Origin: Nannobrachium achirus
Lineage: Eukaryota > Chordata > Actinopteri > Myctophiformes > Myctophidae
DNA length: 64,000 nt
Assembly: GCA_963921795.1 (NCBI GenBank)
Contig: OY997639.1
Location: forward strand, 60,412,894 to 60,476,893
Direction of reading: 5' to 3'
This document shows, in pieces, positions 1 to 13,753 of this stretch; positions within the stretch are counted from its first letter, which is position 1, and the number at the start of each line of letters is the position of its first letter. The notes under the pieces were generated by a model, which saw only the letters and a program-made list of their open reading frames with translations, did not search any database and was not told the DNA's origin. The position numbers and the translations under genes were made by a program.

Positions 1-307
1 ACGCCCCTGGGTGGGAGTGTTCCTTTCTAAACATACCCAGAGACCATCTGAAATGTCAGCCTGGAGCCTGCGAGGGTGCAGGGCTCTGTGTAATCCAACG
101 CTAGCGCAGAGAGAGACAGACGCAGAAGGAGACACACACAGCTATGGCTGTTGTTGTGGTCTGCTCCCTCAAGCTTATTGGCTTGTAATTGCTTTTGAAA
201 CACGCTGACAGCCAAGTCAGGGGAAGGAATTAGATGTGCGGTTGGGGTTGTGTGGGAGAGTTAACGGGTGGGAGTGCATAGTTTCAGCTGCACATCAGGG
301 AGAGGAA

Positions 308-310
<3 letters not shown>

Positions 311-396
<86 letters not shown>
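311..396. repeat. GT microsatellite
   Basis: About 43 uninterrupted GT units followed closely by a G run (about 405-416). Confidence 0.98.
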
Positions 397-397
<1 letters not shown>

Positions 398-501
398 GGG
401 AGGAGGGGGGGGGGGGTATGCCAGTGCTAGTTGTGGCATACTGCTTACCCATGCCGCTTTCAATCACAAAATTGCATCATGACAGGGCTGTGACGGCATA
501 A

Positions 502-536
<35 letters not shown>

Positions 537-995
537 CGCGCGTGTGTGCGTGCCTGCATGCGTGAGTGCGCGTGTGCTTATATTATTATCTGCTTGTGCG
601 CATTTGACTGTATTAACCACATTAACCATGGTTTCCCTATTTGGAGCATTTCATTATTAGCAAACATTTTCCAAACAAACTAAATAAAAAAACGATGTAC
701 TTTTTCCCATAAGAGCACATCGACCAGCTCACAGCGTGTTGCATTGTGACACGTTGTTAGCCTGTAGATCTGCTGTTTGCAAATTGTACAAGTACAAGAT
801 AGGACTTCAATTTAAATGGTTAGATGTTCTGCTGTGGGTCGGTGTTTTTGTGTGTCCATGGCATGCCAGATGTGTTTCTCAGCTTTGTGTGGCATGGGGA
901 GCTTCTTGTGTGTGATTTGGAATGCTTGGTTCAGTGGTTCTAAACGTTTTTCATGTCAAGTACCCCCAATTTGACATGTATTTGGCCGGGGAACC

Positions 996-1426
996 TAGGC
1001 CTGTCACAATTATTACATAATCGTCTAATCGCAATTATTTTAGGTAATCGCAATTATTTTGCATAATCGTCATAATCGTTTCCATGTTGAGAAATGTTCA
1101 TAATAGTTTCAAACACTTTCAAAAAGTAGTGGAGATAGCAGATCTACAAGCTCACAACGCGTTGCATCCCGACGCGTTGTGAGCTTGTAGATCGGCTATT
1201 TCCACTATCAATGTTTATCAATGTTCTTTTATAAAGTTGTCAAATAGGTGAGTAATTTCTTTGTATATTTAGGTTATGAGCCATATATCTACCATTGTGC
1301 AACTTCAAAGCCTACAAGCCAAACAGAAATGTAATTGTCAACGACAAAAAACGTAATTAAATCGTTAATCGCAATTATTGAGTGACAATTTATCGTCATG
1401 TAAAATGTCATTATCGTGACAGCCCT
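996..1426. mobile_element. Nested hAT-like element, GGGCTGTCAC family, with central palindrome
   Basis: Ends GCCTGTCAC and GTGACAGCCC are inverted repeats. Flanks GGGGAACC and GGGGAAGC match at 7 of 8, consistent with an 8-bp target duplication. The interior is rich in ATAATCG / CAATTATT and has the hairpin at 1127-1207 in the middle. Relatives lie at 14166-14440 and 37315-37712. Confidence 0.75.
1127..1207. repeat. Dispersed palindrome copy
   Basis: Arms of about 36 nt pair with two mismatches around a loop of about 9 nt. The arm core is GATCTACAAGCTCACAACGC. Confidence 0.85.
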
Positions 1427-3633
1427 GGGGAAGCCTTTGTGACAGGGACCCCCAGAAGAATCTTTCCAAAAATAGCGAATGTAAACACTTGCACCGCGGC
1501 ACGAACTGATGTTATTTACTACTTTGGCTGGCAACCCCCTCGAACCACCACAAGGACCCCTGGCAGTCCCCGAACCCCACTTTGAGAACCACTGGCTTAG
1601 CTGAAAATGCAGGATTATGTTATCATAAACTAGAGTCCCCTAAACCAGGGTAATGCATTTGACACAGTTTGCTTCTGTACCTCTTTGCCTTGGCAAGCGC
1701 AGAGAAAGACATAATGCAACTGTTAAGCAGTTTAGATTCATGTGCTTTTTATTGTGATGTGTGTGTAATTTTTTTTTTCTTCTCTTTTTTTTTCGTGCTG
1801 CTAAACTATGATTTCCGATGACACCAGATATATTGCTTTTGGCAGCTGTTTCTAATCTGGTGGTCTAAGTGATGTGTTAAAAAGTAATGGAAGATACAAG
1901 TCTCAGATAGTGTGTGGGGCAATAATATTGAGTTTCATTAGGATTTATGTTTCAAAGCCCTATGATTAGTTTCACTATCAAAATCACCATTATCCCCAAA
2001 TCATCTCTGTCTCTCACCCTTACTCTTCCCCTGTAACCATAACCCTGTTAAGAACTGACTCCTGAAAAGTAGAGTGAAATGACAGAGGACCTTTTGATTT
2101 CAATCAATAAATAAATAGACATATAATGAAGGAGCTGAAATGTGTAGTCAAGGTCATGACTGATGTGTAGTCTCTGTATCTGAGTGCATGCTGTCATGTG
2201 ATAGCGTGTGTGTGTGTATGCGTGTGTGCGCAGTGATGCTACTAGCCCTGCATCCTGTGTCCCTTACGCATATTTTTAATAAAGGACGCATTAAACTAAG
2301 CATCACAGCATCCCCAGCGAGTATACAACGCCATCCTTCCTGCTATGGTGGAGTCTCCACAGCTGTGCGTTTTGGCATTATTGATAAGATGACTGAGATC
2401 GTCTTGTAAATCCATGCTTCTGTACTTTATTAACTACATACGGTACAAGTAGCTATTTGCCACTATTTGTTTAAATTAAAGTACTTTTTGATGTTTTCAC
2501 CATTGATACTTAATGTGTGTGTCGTCGCGGGACCCATAAAATAATTCTGGGACCCATTTGAATGACCACCTGTGGGTCCCGGGACCCATTGCATTGAAAA
2601 CCTAGCAACATCACTGCGTGCGTGTGTGTACCCTCAATGACCATACATGTCATTTAGATCAAATTATTTTAACTGGTGCTGGCCGCTCCTACTGTGTGTA
2701 GGTCCATATGTCCCTATGTCTGTATGAGCATGAGACTAACGTCACACCAGACTAACGTCATAGAAAGTACACCGACATCACCACAGCTGATGTCGCGGAC
2801 AGAACGGCCCATACAAGGAGATATATATTATGCACGTGCACATGTGTCATGTTTGATACTTTGATACCATGCGAAGTCACTACGCACAGTGATACAGTAT
2901 AGACCATGTCAGTCCATTTTCGACTTGGCATCCATCAAAGCTATAGTGTGTATTGGTCCGATATTGTACACATCATTGATCGACTGTTTTGACTGTTTTT
3001 AGATTTTATTGATTTTATTGAATAGGTTCCTGGTCTACCTACGTTTTTTAGTTTACTCTTTCTATGCATTTGACGTATTGACGTTGATGTATTCATGTAT
3101 ATTACCTTGTGCTGTCCTTGCGTATTGTAAGTCGCTCTGCTAAATGCCTAAATTGTAAATTGTGTGTGTGAGTATGTGCCCTATATTATTTAGAGTTGAT
3201 AAGGTTTGATGGTATGGCGGTATATTATCTGGGCCATAGTGTGCAGGGCTCACAGAGTGCAGCTTGCCGTGGCATAATGACACAGTGGCCTTAATCCCGC
3301 ACCATAACCACAGGGGACATTCCAGCGCTGCCCCCCCCCCCCGCGCTCTCCGGCATCAAGACACAGGTCTGCTCTGCTCTTCCGGCGGGTCATGTTTGAG
3401 ATGGCAGCTGCCACTGTCACAGTCCTTACTACTTCCATCTGACACGCAGTATCACAAACAAGGCAAATTAATGGCCGTCGTTATCGTCTTGTCATTCAGC
3501 CTGGCCTGGACACTAGTGGCGATGGGAAAGGCGGCTCGACCTCAGACTGTGCCCTGGCTGAACTCTGCCACAGCAGGGAAGTGCAGAGAATGTTAGAGAG
3601 ATATTTCTAAAAGGGCCTTTTGGTGAAAATATC

Positions 3634-3706
3634 GAAAATAGCAGACCTCCAAGCTCACAACTTGTCGCAGCGCGATGCGTTGTGAGCTTGGAGGTCGGCT
3701 ATTTTC
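3634..3706. repeat. Dispersed palindrome copy with covarying arms
   Basis: The left arm has GACCTCCAAGCTC where most copies have GATCTACAAGCTC. The right arm has GAGCTTGGAGGTC, the exact complement of both changes. Confidence 0.85.
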
Positions 3707-6541
3707 TGTGCTTGATACCACACTAAACTAAGCATAAGCAAGTGAATACTGGAGATGTGGCGTAACGGCATGGATTTATATACAGAGAGGGCAATTCTTT
3801 CAACATAAGATGCTGCATTCAAGTTCAGGAGAGTTTGGACAAGGCAATTCTCTTGAATGCTGCCTTCAGGTATGGCATGGAAAGAGGGCATCTGCATTTC
3901 TTTCACCACAGTAAAAACTGCATTCATTGTCTGGAGAGGGCACTTTTTACAGGCAGATAAAAGGGCAGGGGCTCAAGCCCCCTTTGATGTCTTTGTGTGC
4001 ACATGCCTGTGCCACACCACAGTGAATCATGCAGAGCTGTGTGTTGCTCAGCCTTTGGTCAAGATGAAACCATGCATGGACCACTTGATCACTGGACGCC
4101 CCCCCCCCCCCCCCCCCCCCCCTGGCACATGCTTCTGAGTGTGTTAATGATGACACACACACATTAAGAGGTTTCGGCCATGCTGGGCAGAGGCTGCGGT
4201 GTCAACCTGCATCAGCCACTGAGGGGAAGACCGTCTGATGCCGTCTGGCACTTCTGTGTCACGCGCATGCTCGCGCCCTTTGTTGTTCGACGTGCTTAGT
4301 AGCCCTCAAGCATTACGTTAATGCACACACTGTGCAAATTAAGCAATAGAAATGGCCTGCAGCTGTTATACTGTATGCCTGCATCGGACTGCTCAACAAA
4401 GAACTGTGTATTAATTAACCACGGGTATTATTATAAAATGAAACAAGACGTACAGTATATAAGACTAATACAATAAATCTGTGGAAATCTAGGTACATTT
4501 GTGTCTCAGACATACACAGTAGTCGTGCACAATTCCCATCATTGTGCCGTGCATGCAGCAAAGCAAGATTGCTTCTCCATCACATGCATGATGAGTCAAG
4601 CCACTGCCAGTGACCAGGAAGCCTGTTGGTTTTGTTGTTGTGCTTCCACCAGCCATGTTTTGATCTTCCAGTTGTGCGTTTGTGTCCCGTTCTCGGGAAC
4701 ACCTTGAGGTATTTCTTCCAGTGGCACAAAGTTCCACACACTGTGGCCTCAAGGATGCACTGATTCTATTCTAGAGGTCTGAGGTCAAGGTCACGGTGGC
4801 CTCACAAAACATACATGCAGTATGTAAATACACACAGTGATAGCTTACATTTACCGGTAATTAAATTCCTTCAAAGTCTTAACTTCAATATCGTCGCTGT
4901 CGGTCAGAAACCTCCATATTCAAACTCTTTGTGTTTTTTTGTAAATGAATGCCCTACTCGATCATACTACAGCGGCACACATCATCAAAAGTATCCCCAA
5001 GCTCCAAATGCTGCGCGAAGCAACATGCTTTTTTGAGCTTGTCGATCTGGATCTAAGCTGCAGCTACTAGGTTAGGAGATGCAGGCATACAACGGCCATG
5101 CTGTATTTCTAGTTTTCACACATAGTCCTTCGCCTCATTGGTTCAAAATGACAGTGTAATCCTGCACATGTGAAGACACATCTCCTCAATGGGAGTAGAC
5201 CTGATAGTGCTGTACACTAACGGTATGCAATAGCTTGCTGCCTCCATATTGAACCGGTACCTCATATTCACTTTTATTTTGTTCAATGCCTCGACCCCCT
5301 CTGTTGTTCACTCACTAATGTGAGTGAACTCTTTTACTGTATACATACAGTATATGTTATTATATATTATGTATATATATACTGTTCATATATACTGTAC
5401 TACTAATTTAGTATATTGTTTACATTGCTTTTCTCTCAACAATCATTCCATTTTACATTTGAAGCAGAATTATTTATAGTTTGAGTAGTGCTTGATATGT
5501 AGAAATGTGGAGGTACACCGGGTCACTAATATCTTTATAAACAATGTGCAACAAAAATGTCCCAAATTTCAAAAGAAGAAACATAACTGCCATTTTCGCA
5601 TCCTTAGCAGCCGATATATGGTAGAAAATGCAAATATTGGTACGATATATGGGTTAACCTTTACACCAGAGGAACAGGGTGGGCTCTGTTAGTCGTCTCT
5701 GATTAAGACGTCGTCTCTGCAGAGGCTCTCACTGGCCACGATTCAGACAGTGAACGTAGAAAAAACTAGGTGCTCTTCTCTCTTTCTTTGTTTTTCCTCT
5801 TTACTCTCACTCTGTTTCTCCCTTATTACAATGAGCTTGAGCGAGAGACAGGGATTCGGCTGACTGCTCTGCAGTGGGCAGTGGTTGATGTCTTTCTCAT
5901 TAGTGTGGTTGCTATAGGCAACAAACTATTGTTCTCGTTCCGAGAATCTTTGGCCAGCAAAGTGAACCTGCATTTTGTTAACCTTTGCACAAAAGAAAAG
6001 TGAAGCTTTTGGTCATGCTTCACTCACTGTTGTCACTCTCGTCATGCTTCACATGACATCACAATATATAATATAAATGGTAAGGTGGAATTCAGTTCCC
6101 AGTGGATTCCTCGCGACTAGCGCCAGTGCGACCACACTTCACTTGCAGTTTCCCAGAATTGCTGCGTCGTTACATGAGAGCACTTTGCTTTTGGGGTCAT
6201 AAGTATGTCGCTATTACTGGGAAACCATCTTAGCAGTCCACGTTTGACACGACACGACAGCAGTGGTTTTGAACTGGTTTTAAAACTGGTTTCATATCAC
6301 TCACAATCTGGATTTTGCCCTGAGCAACTAATCAAAATAATTTTGAGAGTTGCTCTTTGACCCTTGCAGAATTGTTTTGACACACATATCGTCCCAGCTG
6401 AGAGGCGTTGCTTGTGGATCTGCTATTTTCACTACTTTTGTGCAAGTACTCTTGTACCGGTATGATGAATTAGCGCTTTAATTTACGAAAGAAATTCTAA
6501 TTTGGAACTTGGAGATACAAGGTTTCTACCTGACAGTGATG

Positions 6542-6577
<36 letters not shown>

Positions 6578-6690
6578 TGGGGTTCTATGCTATTCTCACG
6601 TAAAATTTTATCTAAAACGAATATCTATCCCAGTAATGTCATACGACGTAGGGCGGCATTATGAATACTGAACTGGACCTGCACAACAGT

Positions 6691-6692
<2 letters not shown>

Positions 6693-6780
<88 letters not shown>
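6693..6780. repeat. CA microsatellite
   Basis: Nearly uninterrupted CA dinucleotides with two GCACGC-type interruptions near the start. It produces spurious Cys-Val ORFs. Confidence 0.97.
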
Positions 6781-6784
<4 letters not shown>

Positions 6785-7537
6785 TGTGCACCCTGGGCAA
6801 TGAACCTTACTGATGTTGGTGACCCCATGGCCTTTCCTCTAGCTCCACCATTAGCTCCAAATGTCCAATTGCACACAAGATATCTTGAATATTGGGTAGA
6901 TTTATTACTGTGTAACGTGAGCTTTGCTTTGTACCACACCTGCCATGAGTGACAGGTTAGGCTGAGTCATGCCTCACAGAATTAGAAAGTGATAAACTGT
7001 AGTCTTTGTTAAAGAGTTGACAAAGACTGTTATAGTAGGTAATATTAGCCCATCACCTGCAGCAAAGCCTGTGTTCCAGCCACAAAAGGGACTTAAACAT
7101 ACTTAAATGGAAATGTAGGACATACTCTCATAGCCTGGAAAAAAGAACTTGCCCTCAGCGGATTTGGGTCTGGCCCCGAAGAGTTGGGTGACCAATCAAG
7201 GCCCAGTATTCAAATATGGGCGTGTTTATCACATTGCTGTAGTGGTCTGGTCTATCCACAGAGTGATATAGTCTGGCTATGCGAAGCTAATACTCTCATG
7301 GTTTCAACTTTTTTGGATAAACCACACAGTAAAGAGAGAGAGAAGTGGATGACATGTGGTCGAGAGCCGGGCTTGAATCCATGATGGCACTTGAGACAAA
7401 CCACAGCTTGATCTGTGCAATAACTGTCTGAGCAGCCATGACATCAATGTGATTTGGGCCATCTTGCGGCTGCATCCCAACATGTTCACATTGTGGGCAA
7501 AACACGTACTTAGTGTACGATTGTTAACTGTCTGGGG

Positions 7538-8045
7538 CAGGGGCGTCACAAGGGGGGGAAAAGTGGGACTGAGTTACTAGCGCCCAAGGTGGAGGGGCCT
7601 TAATTATTTTATGCTTTAGCTATTGAAAAATAGCAGATATACAAGCTCACAGCGCGGCACCGAGTGCCACGCTGCGAGCTTGTAGATCTGCTATTTTTGA
7701 AAAGTAGTGAAAATGTGTGCAAATCTTTGAATATACCGGTATGTATTTTTTAAGCGAACATTTGTAATTCAAATATTGCTTCTGGGGGGTCCCTGGAACT
7801 ACATATTTTGAGATGGGAAACAAAGGTTTTTCAAAAAACTTTAAGAAGGATTTGAAATATTCAAAGACTTGCACAAATTTTCACATTTTTCAAAAATAGC
7901 AGATCTACAAGCTCGCAGTGCGGCACTATATCTGCTATTTTTCAATAGTTAAACACACAATAATGCATAATAATGCGTTCCCAGTCTAAGGGGGCCCGCA
8001 GTCAATACTTTTACCCAGGGCCCAGAATTAGGTGCGACACCCCTG
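7538..8045. mobile_element. hAT-like element with CAGGGGYGTCRC ends
   Basis: Left end CAGGGGCGTCACAAG and right end GTGCGACACCCCTG are imperfect inverted repeats. It contains a full palindrome (7626-7698) and a half copy near 7900-7945. I see no clear target duplication. The left 60 bp matches the sequence just before the exon at 54353 at about 58 of 60 positions, in reverse orientation. Confidence 0.6.
7626..7698. repeat. Dispersed palindrome copy (GCGGCAC subtype)
   Basis: Arms AAAAATAGCAGAT / ATCTGCTATTTTT with a GCGGCAC...GTGCCACGC centre. This subtype recurs at 28055-28127 and 52101-52172. Confidence 0.85.
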
Positions 8046-9589
8046 CAGCTGACTACGATCTGATCTGAGTCATGACCTGCATTTGTTTGGCAACTGCATC
8101 AAATGGACTCAGCCGGTGTTAACACCTGCAACATAAAGATGGCTTGAATCGTGTGTGTGTAGATATCTTGCTCCACATTATGGAAACCAGATCGGCATGA
8201 CTTTGGCCTCACATATACTTTTGTCCTGGACTCTGGCAGTGGGTAGTGTGTTGTGTTGGAGTGCTGAGGTAATGCTGCTGAGTCCGGGGCCTCCCCTGCC
8301 TCCCCTCGGCTAAGTACACAGACACCAAGCCTGTTTACCCAACAGAGGCAGTGGGACATTGAATCCTAAATCTCTTCCCTTCCTTGCGCTCCACTGGCCC
8401 AATTATGAACCCAATCACAGCAACCTGCAGCCCCCAACCAGGAAATGCCACTGTGTGGAAATGAATGAACAAATGAATGAATAAAGACACAGGAATGAAT
8501 GAAGGGACCGCACCAGGAGGTCCCACTGTCTTTTCTTTCTTTCTTACCGTTGACAACAGTGACAACAAACTAGGACAACAGTCTGTGGGAAGTGAAGTCT
8601 TCCTAAATGGCCCAAATTATTTTCTGTAGAAATGTTTAAAATTAAGTTCATGGCCGAGTCAGCCGACACAATACTTGTGTTTTTAGCTGAAGGCCGTTTG
8701 TCTCCAAAGAGTATATGAGGGGTTTCCTGTTGTCTGAAGACATGTGCAGACTGACCCTGTTCTGACATGTGAAATTATATTAATGCTTAAGTACATTATA
8801 TTATATAAGTTGTTTTAATGCTAACAACAATGCCTTCTGTGTGTTTGTGTGTCTATCCCTCTGTCTCCCTCACTGTCTGTCTGTCTGTCTGTCTCTCCTC
8901 CTCCGTTTCTCTGTCTCCTGTTTGTCTCTCTATCTCTCTATCTGTTGTTCAATTCCCTCTCTGCATCGGCGCTGGTCCCATGAAGCAGGAAACAAACAAA
9001 GGTATGTGATTCATTCAGTTCATTCATCTACAGTATGTGTATACATTTATTTGCACGCAATGATGGAACACAGAAGGTACTGTGACGTGATAATGAATGA
9101 ATAATGCAAAATAATAATAATAAGCAGATCTACAAGCTCACAAAGTGTTGTATCGTGATATATCGGCTATTATCAAATATAGAAGTGCTCATGTGGCCTC
9201 CCTTGTCGCTTCTCTTTTTTGGGATTGTTTTCATTGACCTGGTTGCTCGTTTCAAACTAGGATCTGGCAACACTGCCTAGCAATACATCAGTGACCTTGT
9301 GCAGAGTCAACAGAAAGAGAGGGTTATTTGCAGTGTAACAAGTGCTCCACACAGCACTGGTTATTATTGCAATGGATCCACTTGAGCACACCGACAGTTA
9401 GTTTAAGGCTCGGTAAACACAGCGCTGTCCACTTTCCCAGGGAACATCCTTTCTGTTAGGCATGGGCGATATGACATTTCTGGACAAGAAGGAGATCAGC
9501 CGGAGAATCGGAGCAGCAGGAGCGGTTTTGCAGTCGCTAAATTGCACTGTTTTGTGAAGAAAAAAAATAGTAGAGCCGGAAGGCAAAGC

Positions 9590-10015
9590 TCTCTGTCTGC
9601 CGAGCAATCTTCGTTCCTACTCTCACCTATGGTCATGAAGTGTGGGTCATGACTGAAAGTATAAGGTCGCGGGTTCAAACGGCCGAAATGAGTTTTCTCA
9701 GATGGGTGGCTGGTATCTCCCTTAGAGATAGGGTGAGAAGTTCAGTCACCTGAGAGAGAGACTGGGAATAGAACCGCTGCTCCTACACTTGGAAAGGAGT
9801 CAGCTTAGGTGGTTCGGGCATCTAGTACGGATGCCTCCCGAGCGCCTTCCTAGGAAGGTCCTCGATGCACGTCCCACTGGAAGGAGACCCCGTGGCAGAC
9901 CAAAGACCAGATGGAACGATTATATCTCCAAACTGGCCTGGGAACGCCTCGGTATAGTCCCAGAGGGAGTGGAGGAAGTTGCGCAGAATAAGGAATGGAT
10001 GGATCAATATCTGTC
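9590..10015 (+). pseudogene. LINE ORF2 C-terminal fragment, broken
   Basis: Translation gives MTESIRSRVQTAEMSFLRWV then, after a one-base frameshift near 9750, SQLRWFGHLVRMPPERLPRK and RRPRGRPKTRWNDYISKLAW. These are the familiar C-terminal residues of fish non-LTR retrotransposon ORF2. No reverse transcriptase core is present, so it is a 5'-truncated dead copy. Sequence on both sides (GGGCGATATGACA, and GTCATGACCGATAATCC) looks like a split DNA-transposon remnant. Confidence 0.8.
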
Positions 10016-10431
10016 ATAATTAATTGCTGTCATGACCGATAATCCATATAAACCGATGTCGATATGATCTCATTCTGTATTTAAAAAATATAATTTTGTC
10101 CATTCTGAAAAGGGCATATAAACACTGAATTTGAAAAAGCCTCTTTATTCCAAAACGAGGGATGCACCGTTACTGATATGCTGGCCCATATCCCAATCCC
10201 AACATGTTTGAACAGTTTGAATGTAGTATTTTTGCCAGACCCAGGGGGTCGGCCTACATAAGGCTTTGTCGGTCTGTCGGTCTGTCGGTCCCTCTTTTCC
10301 TCAGTTTGCCTGTCCTCTTTTCCTCTGATTGCCTTGAGTGCCGTCACCTGTACAGGACCAGCTGAGTTGAGTTGGCTGACGAGCTGCTGACACTATAAAT
10401 TCCTCAGCCCAGCTCACAAACATTTCCAGCT

Positions 10432-10573
10432 GCTCAGCCTATACAATCCTGTGTGTTCATGTGTTAGTTCAGTGCCATACTAGTGAAAACAGCCGATCTA
10501 CAAGCTCACTACGCTTTGTTGCTGAGACTATAAAATCCTGTGTGTTCATGTGTTAGTTCAGTGCCATACTAGT
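10432..10573. repeat. 53-bp direct repeat flanking half a palindrome
   Basis: 10432-10484 and 10521-10573 agree at 50 of 53 positions. The 36 nt between them is one arm of the dispersed palindrome (GATCTACAAGCTCACTACGC). Confidence 0.8.
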
Positions 10574-11387
10574 TTTCATTGCGGGTCTGGCACGTCCAGG
10601 TGACCTGGTCTAGTTATTTAAGAATGTTCCAACGTGTTGACCCTTTTGAAAGCTTCCCCAGAAAACACTGATAGAATGTGCAGCCTTCATCATCTCAAAA
10701 GGCTTTTTCGATTCCGATATTGCATTTTAAGGATTGCTTATTTCTGGCGCATGACATAGTGCGTAGCCAAGTATACGCCAGGCCTAACGTCATCGACGTG
10801 GCTGTTTTACAGTCAGCGGGAACAGGCAGGAGTTCTTTTTTTCAGCATAAGGGGGTCCCCAGCAAAAGTAGTTAATGTGGCATCAAAATCATTTTAACCA
10901 AGACTTGATCCATTTATGTGTTGGCTTTTCAAAAATAGCAACATCTGCAAGCTCACAGCACGCTGCGAACTTACAGATCTGCTATTTTCGAACATTTCCG
11001 AAAAATATCGAAAACTTTAGAAAGATAACACATAACAATTTGGGGGTCGTTGACTGGAAACATTTGGAGAACCACTGGTCTACACGGGGAGGGCTGTAGT
11101 GGAAGGAGCCTCTTGGCAGTTGGCACGGTCACACAGTCAGTATATCGCTGGGTCAATGCAGCTCTACTGACTGCCCCCCCCCCCCTCCCACAGGGTCCCC
11201 CGTGCAGTACAGCAGACCAGGGGCGAGGGTAGCGTCTCCAGGGACGTGATGGAGAGGGCTTTAGTTGTTAGGTCAGTCAGCAGGAGCCGGATGGACGTCC
11301 GTGTGAACGTGTCAGTGCAGCGAGAATGTAGCGAAACGTCCCCACAAAAGGCCCCACAATGAGAGAGGGATGAGCATCCAGACACTG

Positions 11388-11462
11388 GTGTGTGTGTGCG
11401 TGTGTGCTTGTGTGTGTGTGTGTGTGTGTGTGCGTGCGTGCGTGCGTGTGTGTGTATGTTTG
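11388..11462. repeat. Compound GT / GTGC microsatellite
   Basis: GT units interrupted by GTGC and CGTG units. Confidence 0.95.
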
Positions 11463-11835
11463 TGCACATTCAAGGCTGCATTGTTGAGTGCACCCCCACG
11501 TCCCTCCTTGACGACTGGCTCGGAGATGGCCAGGATTCATTCGACGGACAGGGGTTTTGTGCTCAACCCGTATGGGGGGCCGAACCGACGGGGAAACATT
11601 AGTGGAGGGCCACGAGCTGCCATGGTCCCCGGGGGTCCGAGAACCTCCAGCTATTCATATAGTATAGAAAAAAAGAGAGAAAGGAGAGAAGAGAGAAAAG
11701 GAGTGCATCTTTTTTGGCTGTGTAAAAAATCTCCAACACGGTGTCTTCTTTGGTGCAACTAGGTGACAGAAGTTGATGCAAAAAAGGACGAGACCAAGGC
11801 ACTGTTGTGGAAATAAAGTTAAAAAGCCTTTAATT

Positions 11836-12288
11836 CAGCGGTCTTCAACAGGGGGTCCGGAGAGTTACTACAGGGGGTCCTCCAAATCTTCCAATCCTTT
11901 GTATATTAACAACTTGAACCGCACTGCGAGGCGTTGTGAGCTTGTAGATCTGCTATTTTTGGCTACAGTTCTCAGAATAAGAACACTAGGGTTCAAGGAA
12001 GATTTGGAGGACCCTATATTGGCTATTTTTGGCAAAGACGTTTGGTGTAGAGGGGGAAAAGAGCAGACTAAGTACAGAGTAAAAGGTCAAGTTTATTAGG
12101 TAATATTGACGGTTCAAGTGGTTAAATATCTGAAAACACAAATTGACATGAATCCAAAATACACAGATGATTGTGCTGTTCTGTCAAACGATGAAACTAT
12201 ATGGAATCTATGAAAAGGTTGTGGGGGTTCCTGCTTCATCTCTCTCTCAACTAAGGGGTCCTTGGCCTGAAAATGTTGAAGACCCCTG
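11836..12288 (-). mobile_element. hAT-type element, GTCTTCAAC family
   Basis: It starts CAGCGGTCTTCAAC and ends GTTGAAGACCCCTG. Flanks CTTTAATT and ATTTAATT match at 7 of 8, an 8-bp target duplication. It lies in reverse orientation to the copy at 14866. A half-size palindrome sits inside (about 11920-11960). Confidence 0.8.
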
Positions 12289-13709
12289 ATTTAATTGTAT
12301 TTCGGCTATTGCATTATGGCAAGAATAAAAACACCTACGCGCCACGGCAACACTGCCTTCATCAGGGTGACTAAACTGTGGGGCCTCATATAGTATATTC
12401 ACTGCACAGCTTTAGCCTTATGCTAGCAGAGAAACACAGGGGTGTCTGCTAAGCCCTACAACTCTGGTTCTCAAATGTTTTGTGTTAAGGACCTCCGAAT
12501 TCATATGTATTTGTCTGCGGACCTCTGTCTTAAAACATGTTGTGCCAGGGACCCCCATACAAGATTCAGTGTACAGATACAAGATGGTGTTCAAATGTTT
12601 CAAAACAGATTTTTATAATACTCTGTTTACTACATTTAGCTGGGGGTTCCCAGGTACCTCCTGGACACCATTTTGGGCGCTTTTCGACAAAGAACTGGTT
12701 CAGGTTCTTTCTCCCGCCTATGGGATGAACCAGAGCTTTTCCAACAAGAACCGAGTTGGTTTCCGAACCGTAAAAGTTGGTTTGGAACAGGAACCACAAA
12801 ATCCTTGGTTCCTCTGGTTCAATCTGGTTCAATCTGGTGGAAACGCAAGCCGGTTCGCGGCTGGTTTGCAAGAACGAACCAAGGTTCCAAGAAAGTTGAA
12901 CGGCACTGGTTCTTGAACCAAGGTTCTTTTGGTGGAAAAGGCCCCTTTGAGAACCATAGATAAATAGATACTTTTATTATCCCACGGGGGAAACCACTTC
13001 CCTATGCATCCCAGTTATCACGTCCAAGCTGTTCTAATCCCAGGTCATGGACAGACTGTGCTTTAGGACGCACCTTCATCATTAATTGTGGCTGCTGATT
13101 AATCCAGTCCAATCAGGAATCTTTTGCAGTTTCACCAGGGAGAGGCTCACCAGAAGGAGAGTTAAGGCTCTCATAGTAACTAAGCCAGGCCTAATTGAGA
13201 ATGATGGCACTTTTGTTCCCTTGAATGGCACCCACTCACTTGTCTGAAGTGACAAGAGGGGGTCTTGCTTTCAAAGCCCTCAATGATCTCAGGCCTTCCC
13301 ATGCTGACTGTGCACTAGCTGCAGGTCCCCAAACGTCCCCCTGCCAAGGACCCCCAAATAGCCAGAGCCTCTGGCTGTGCCCCCTCCCCCCTATTGCGAA
13401 ATGAAAAGAAAATAGTGAAAATATACTATATATAAATATATACTATAACTGTCAGTGCAGCGAGAATGTAGAATTACTATAAATCAGCGGTTCTCAAAGT
13501 GGGGCCCTCGGGGGTCATTGAGGGGGTTCCAGGGGGTCCCCAGGAAAATGTATTAATATAGCATCAAAATCATTTGAACCCCTTTATCCTCGTTTTTTAC
13601 GTTGGCTATTCAAAAACACTGTATACATACTTCGTCACTTTGTGCTGAGTTTGTACATCTGCTATTTTTGAACATTTTTGAAACATCTTTGTAACACAAA
13701 TCTTCTCTT

Positions 13710-13715
13710 CCCCCC

Positions 13716-13746
<31 letters not shown>

Positions 13747-13753
13747 ACACACA
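13710..13753. repeat. C run followed by CA microsatellite
   Basis: A run of about 23 C followed by about 10 CA units. Confidence 0.95.

Larger units (their letters stand above)
932..1594. mobile_element. hAT-type non-autonomous element, CAGTGGTTCT family
   Basis: The left end CAGTGGTTCTAAACG and right end TTTGAGAACCACTG form terminal inverted repeats like those of hAT-Charlie elements. Flanks GCTTGGTT and GCTTAGCT agree at 6 of 8 positions, a decayed 8-bp target duplication. A second element is nested inside. Confidence 0.7.

Noticed and set aside
236-501. Long Cys-Val / His-Thr ORFs here and at other GT/CA arrays
   Set aside because: They are translations of dinucleotide microsatellites with no splice or homology support.
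3264-3596. 110-codon ORF, and similar orphan ORFs at 28413-28733 and 42496-42864
   Set aside because: No recognisable domain, no splice context, low-complexity stretches, and they sit in introns. I cannot support them.
12482-12963. Overlapping ORFs of 144 and 96 codons
   Set aside because: They read through a GGTTC-rich interspersed repeat. Both strands and several frames are open for the same reason.
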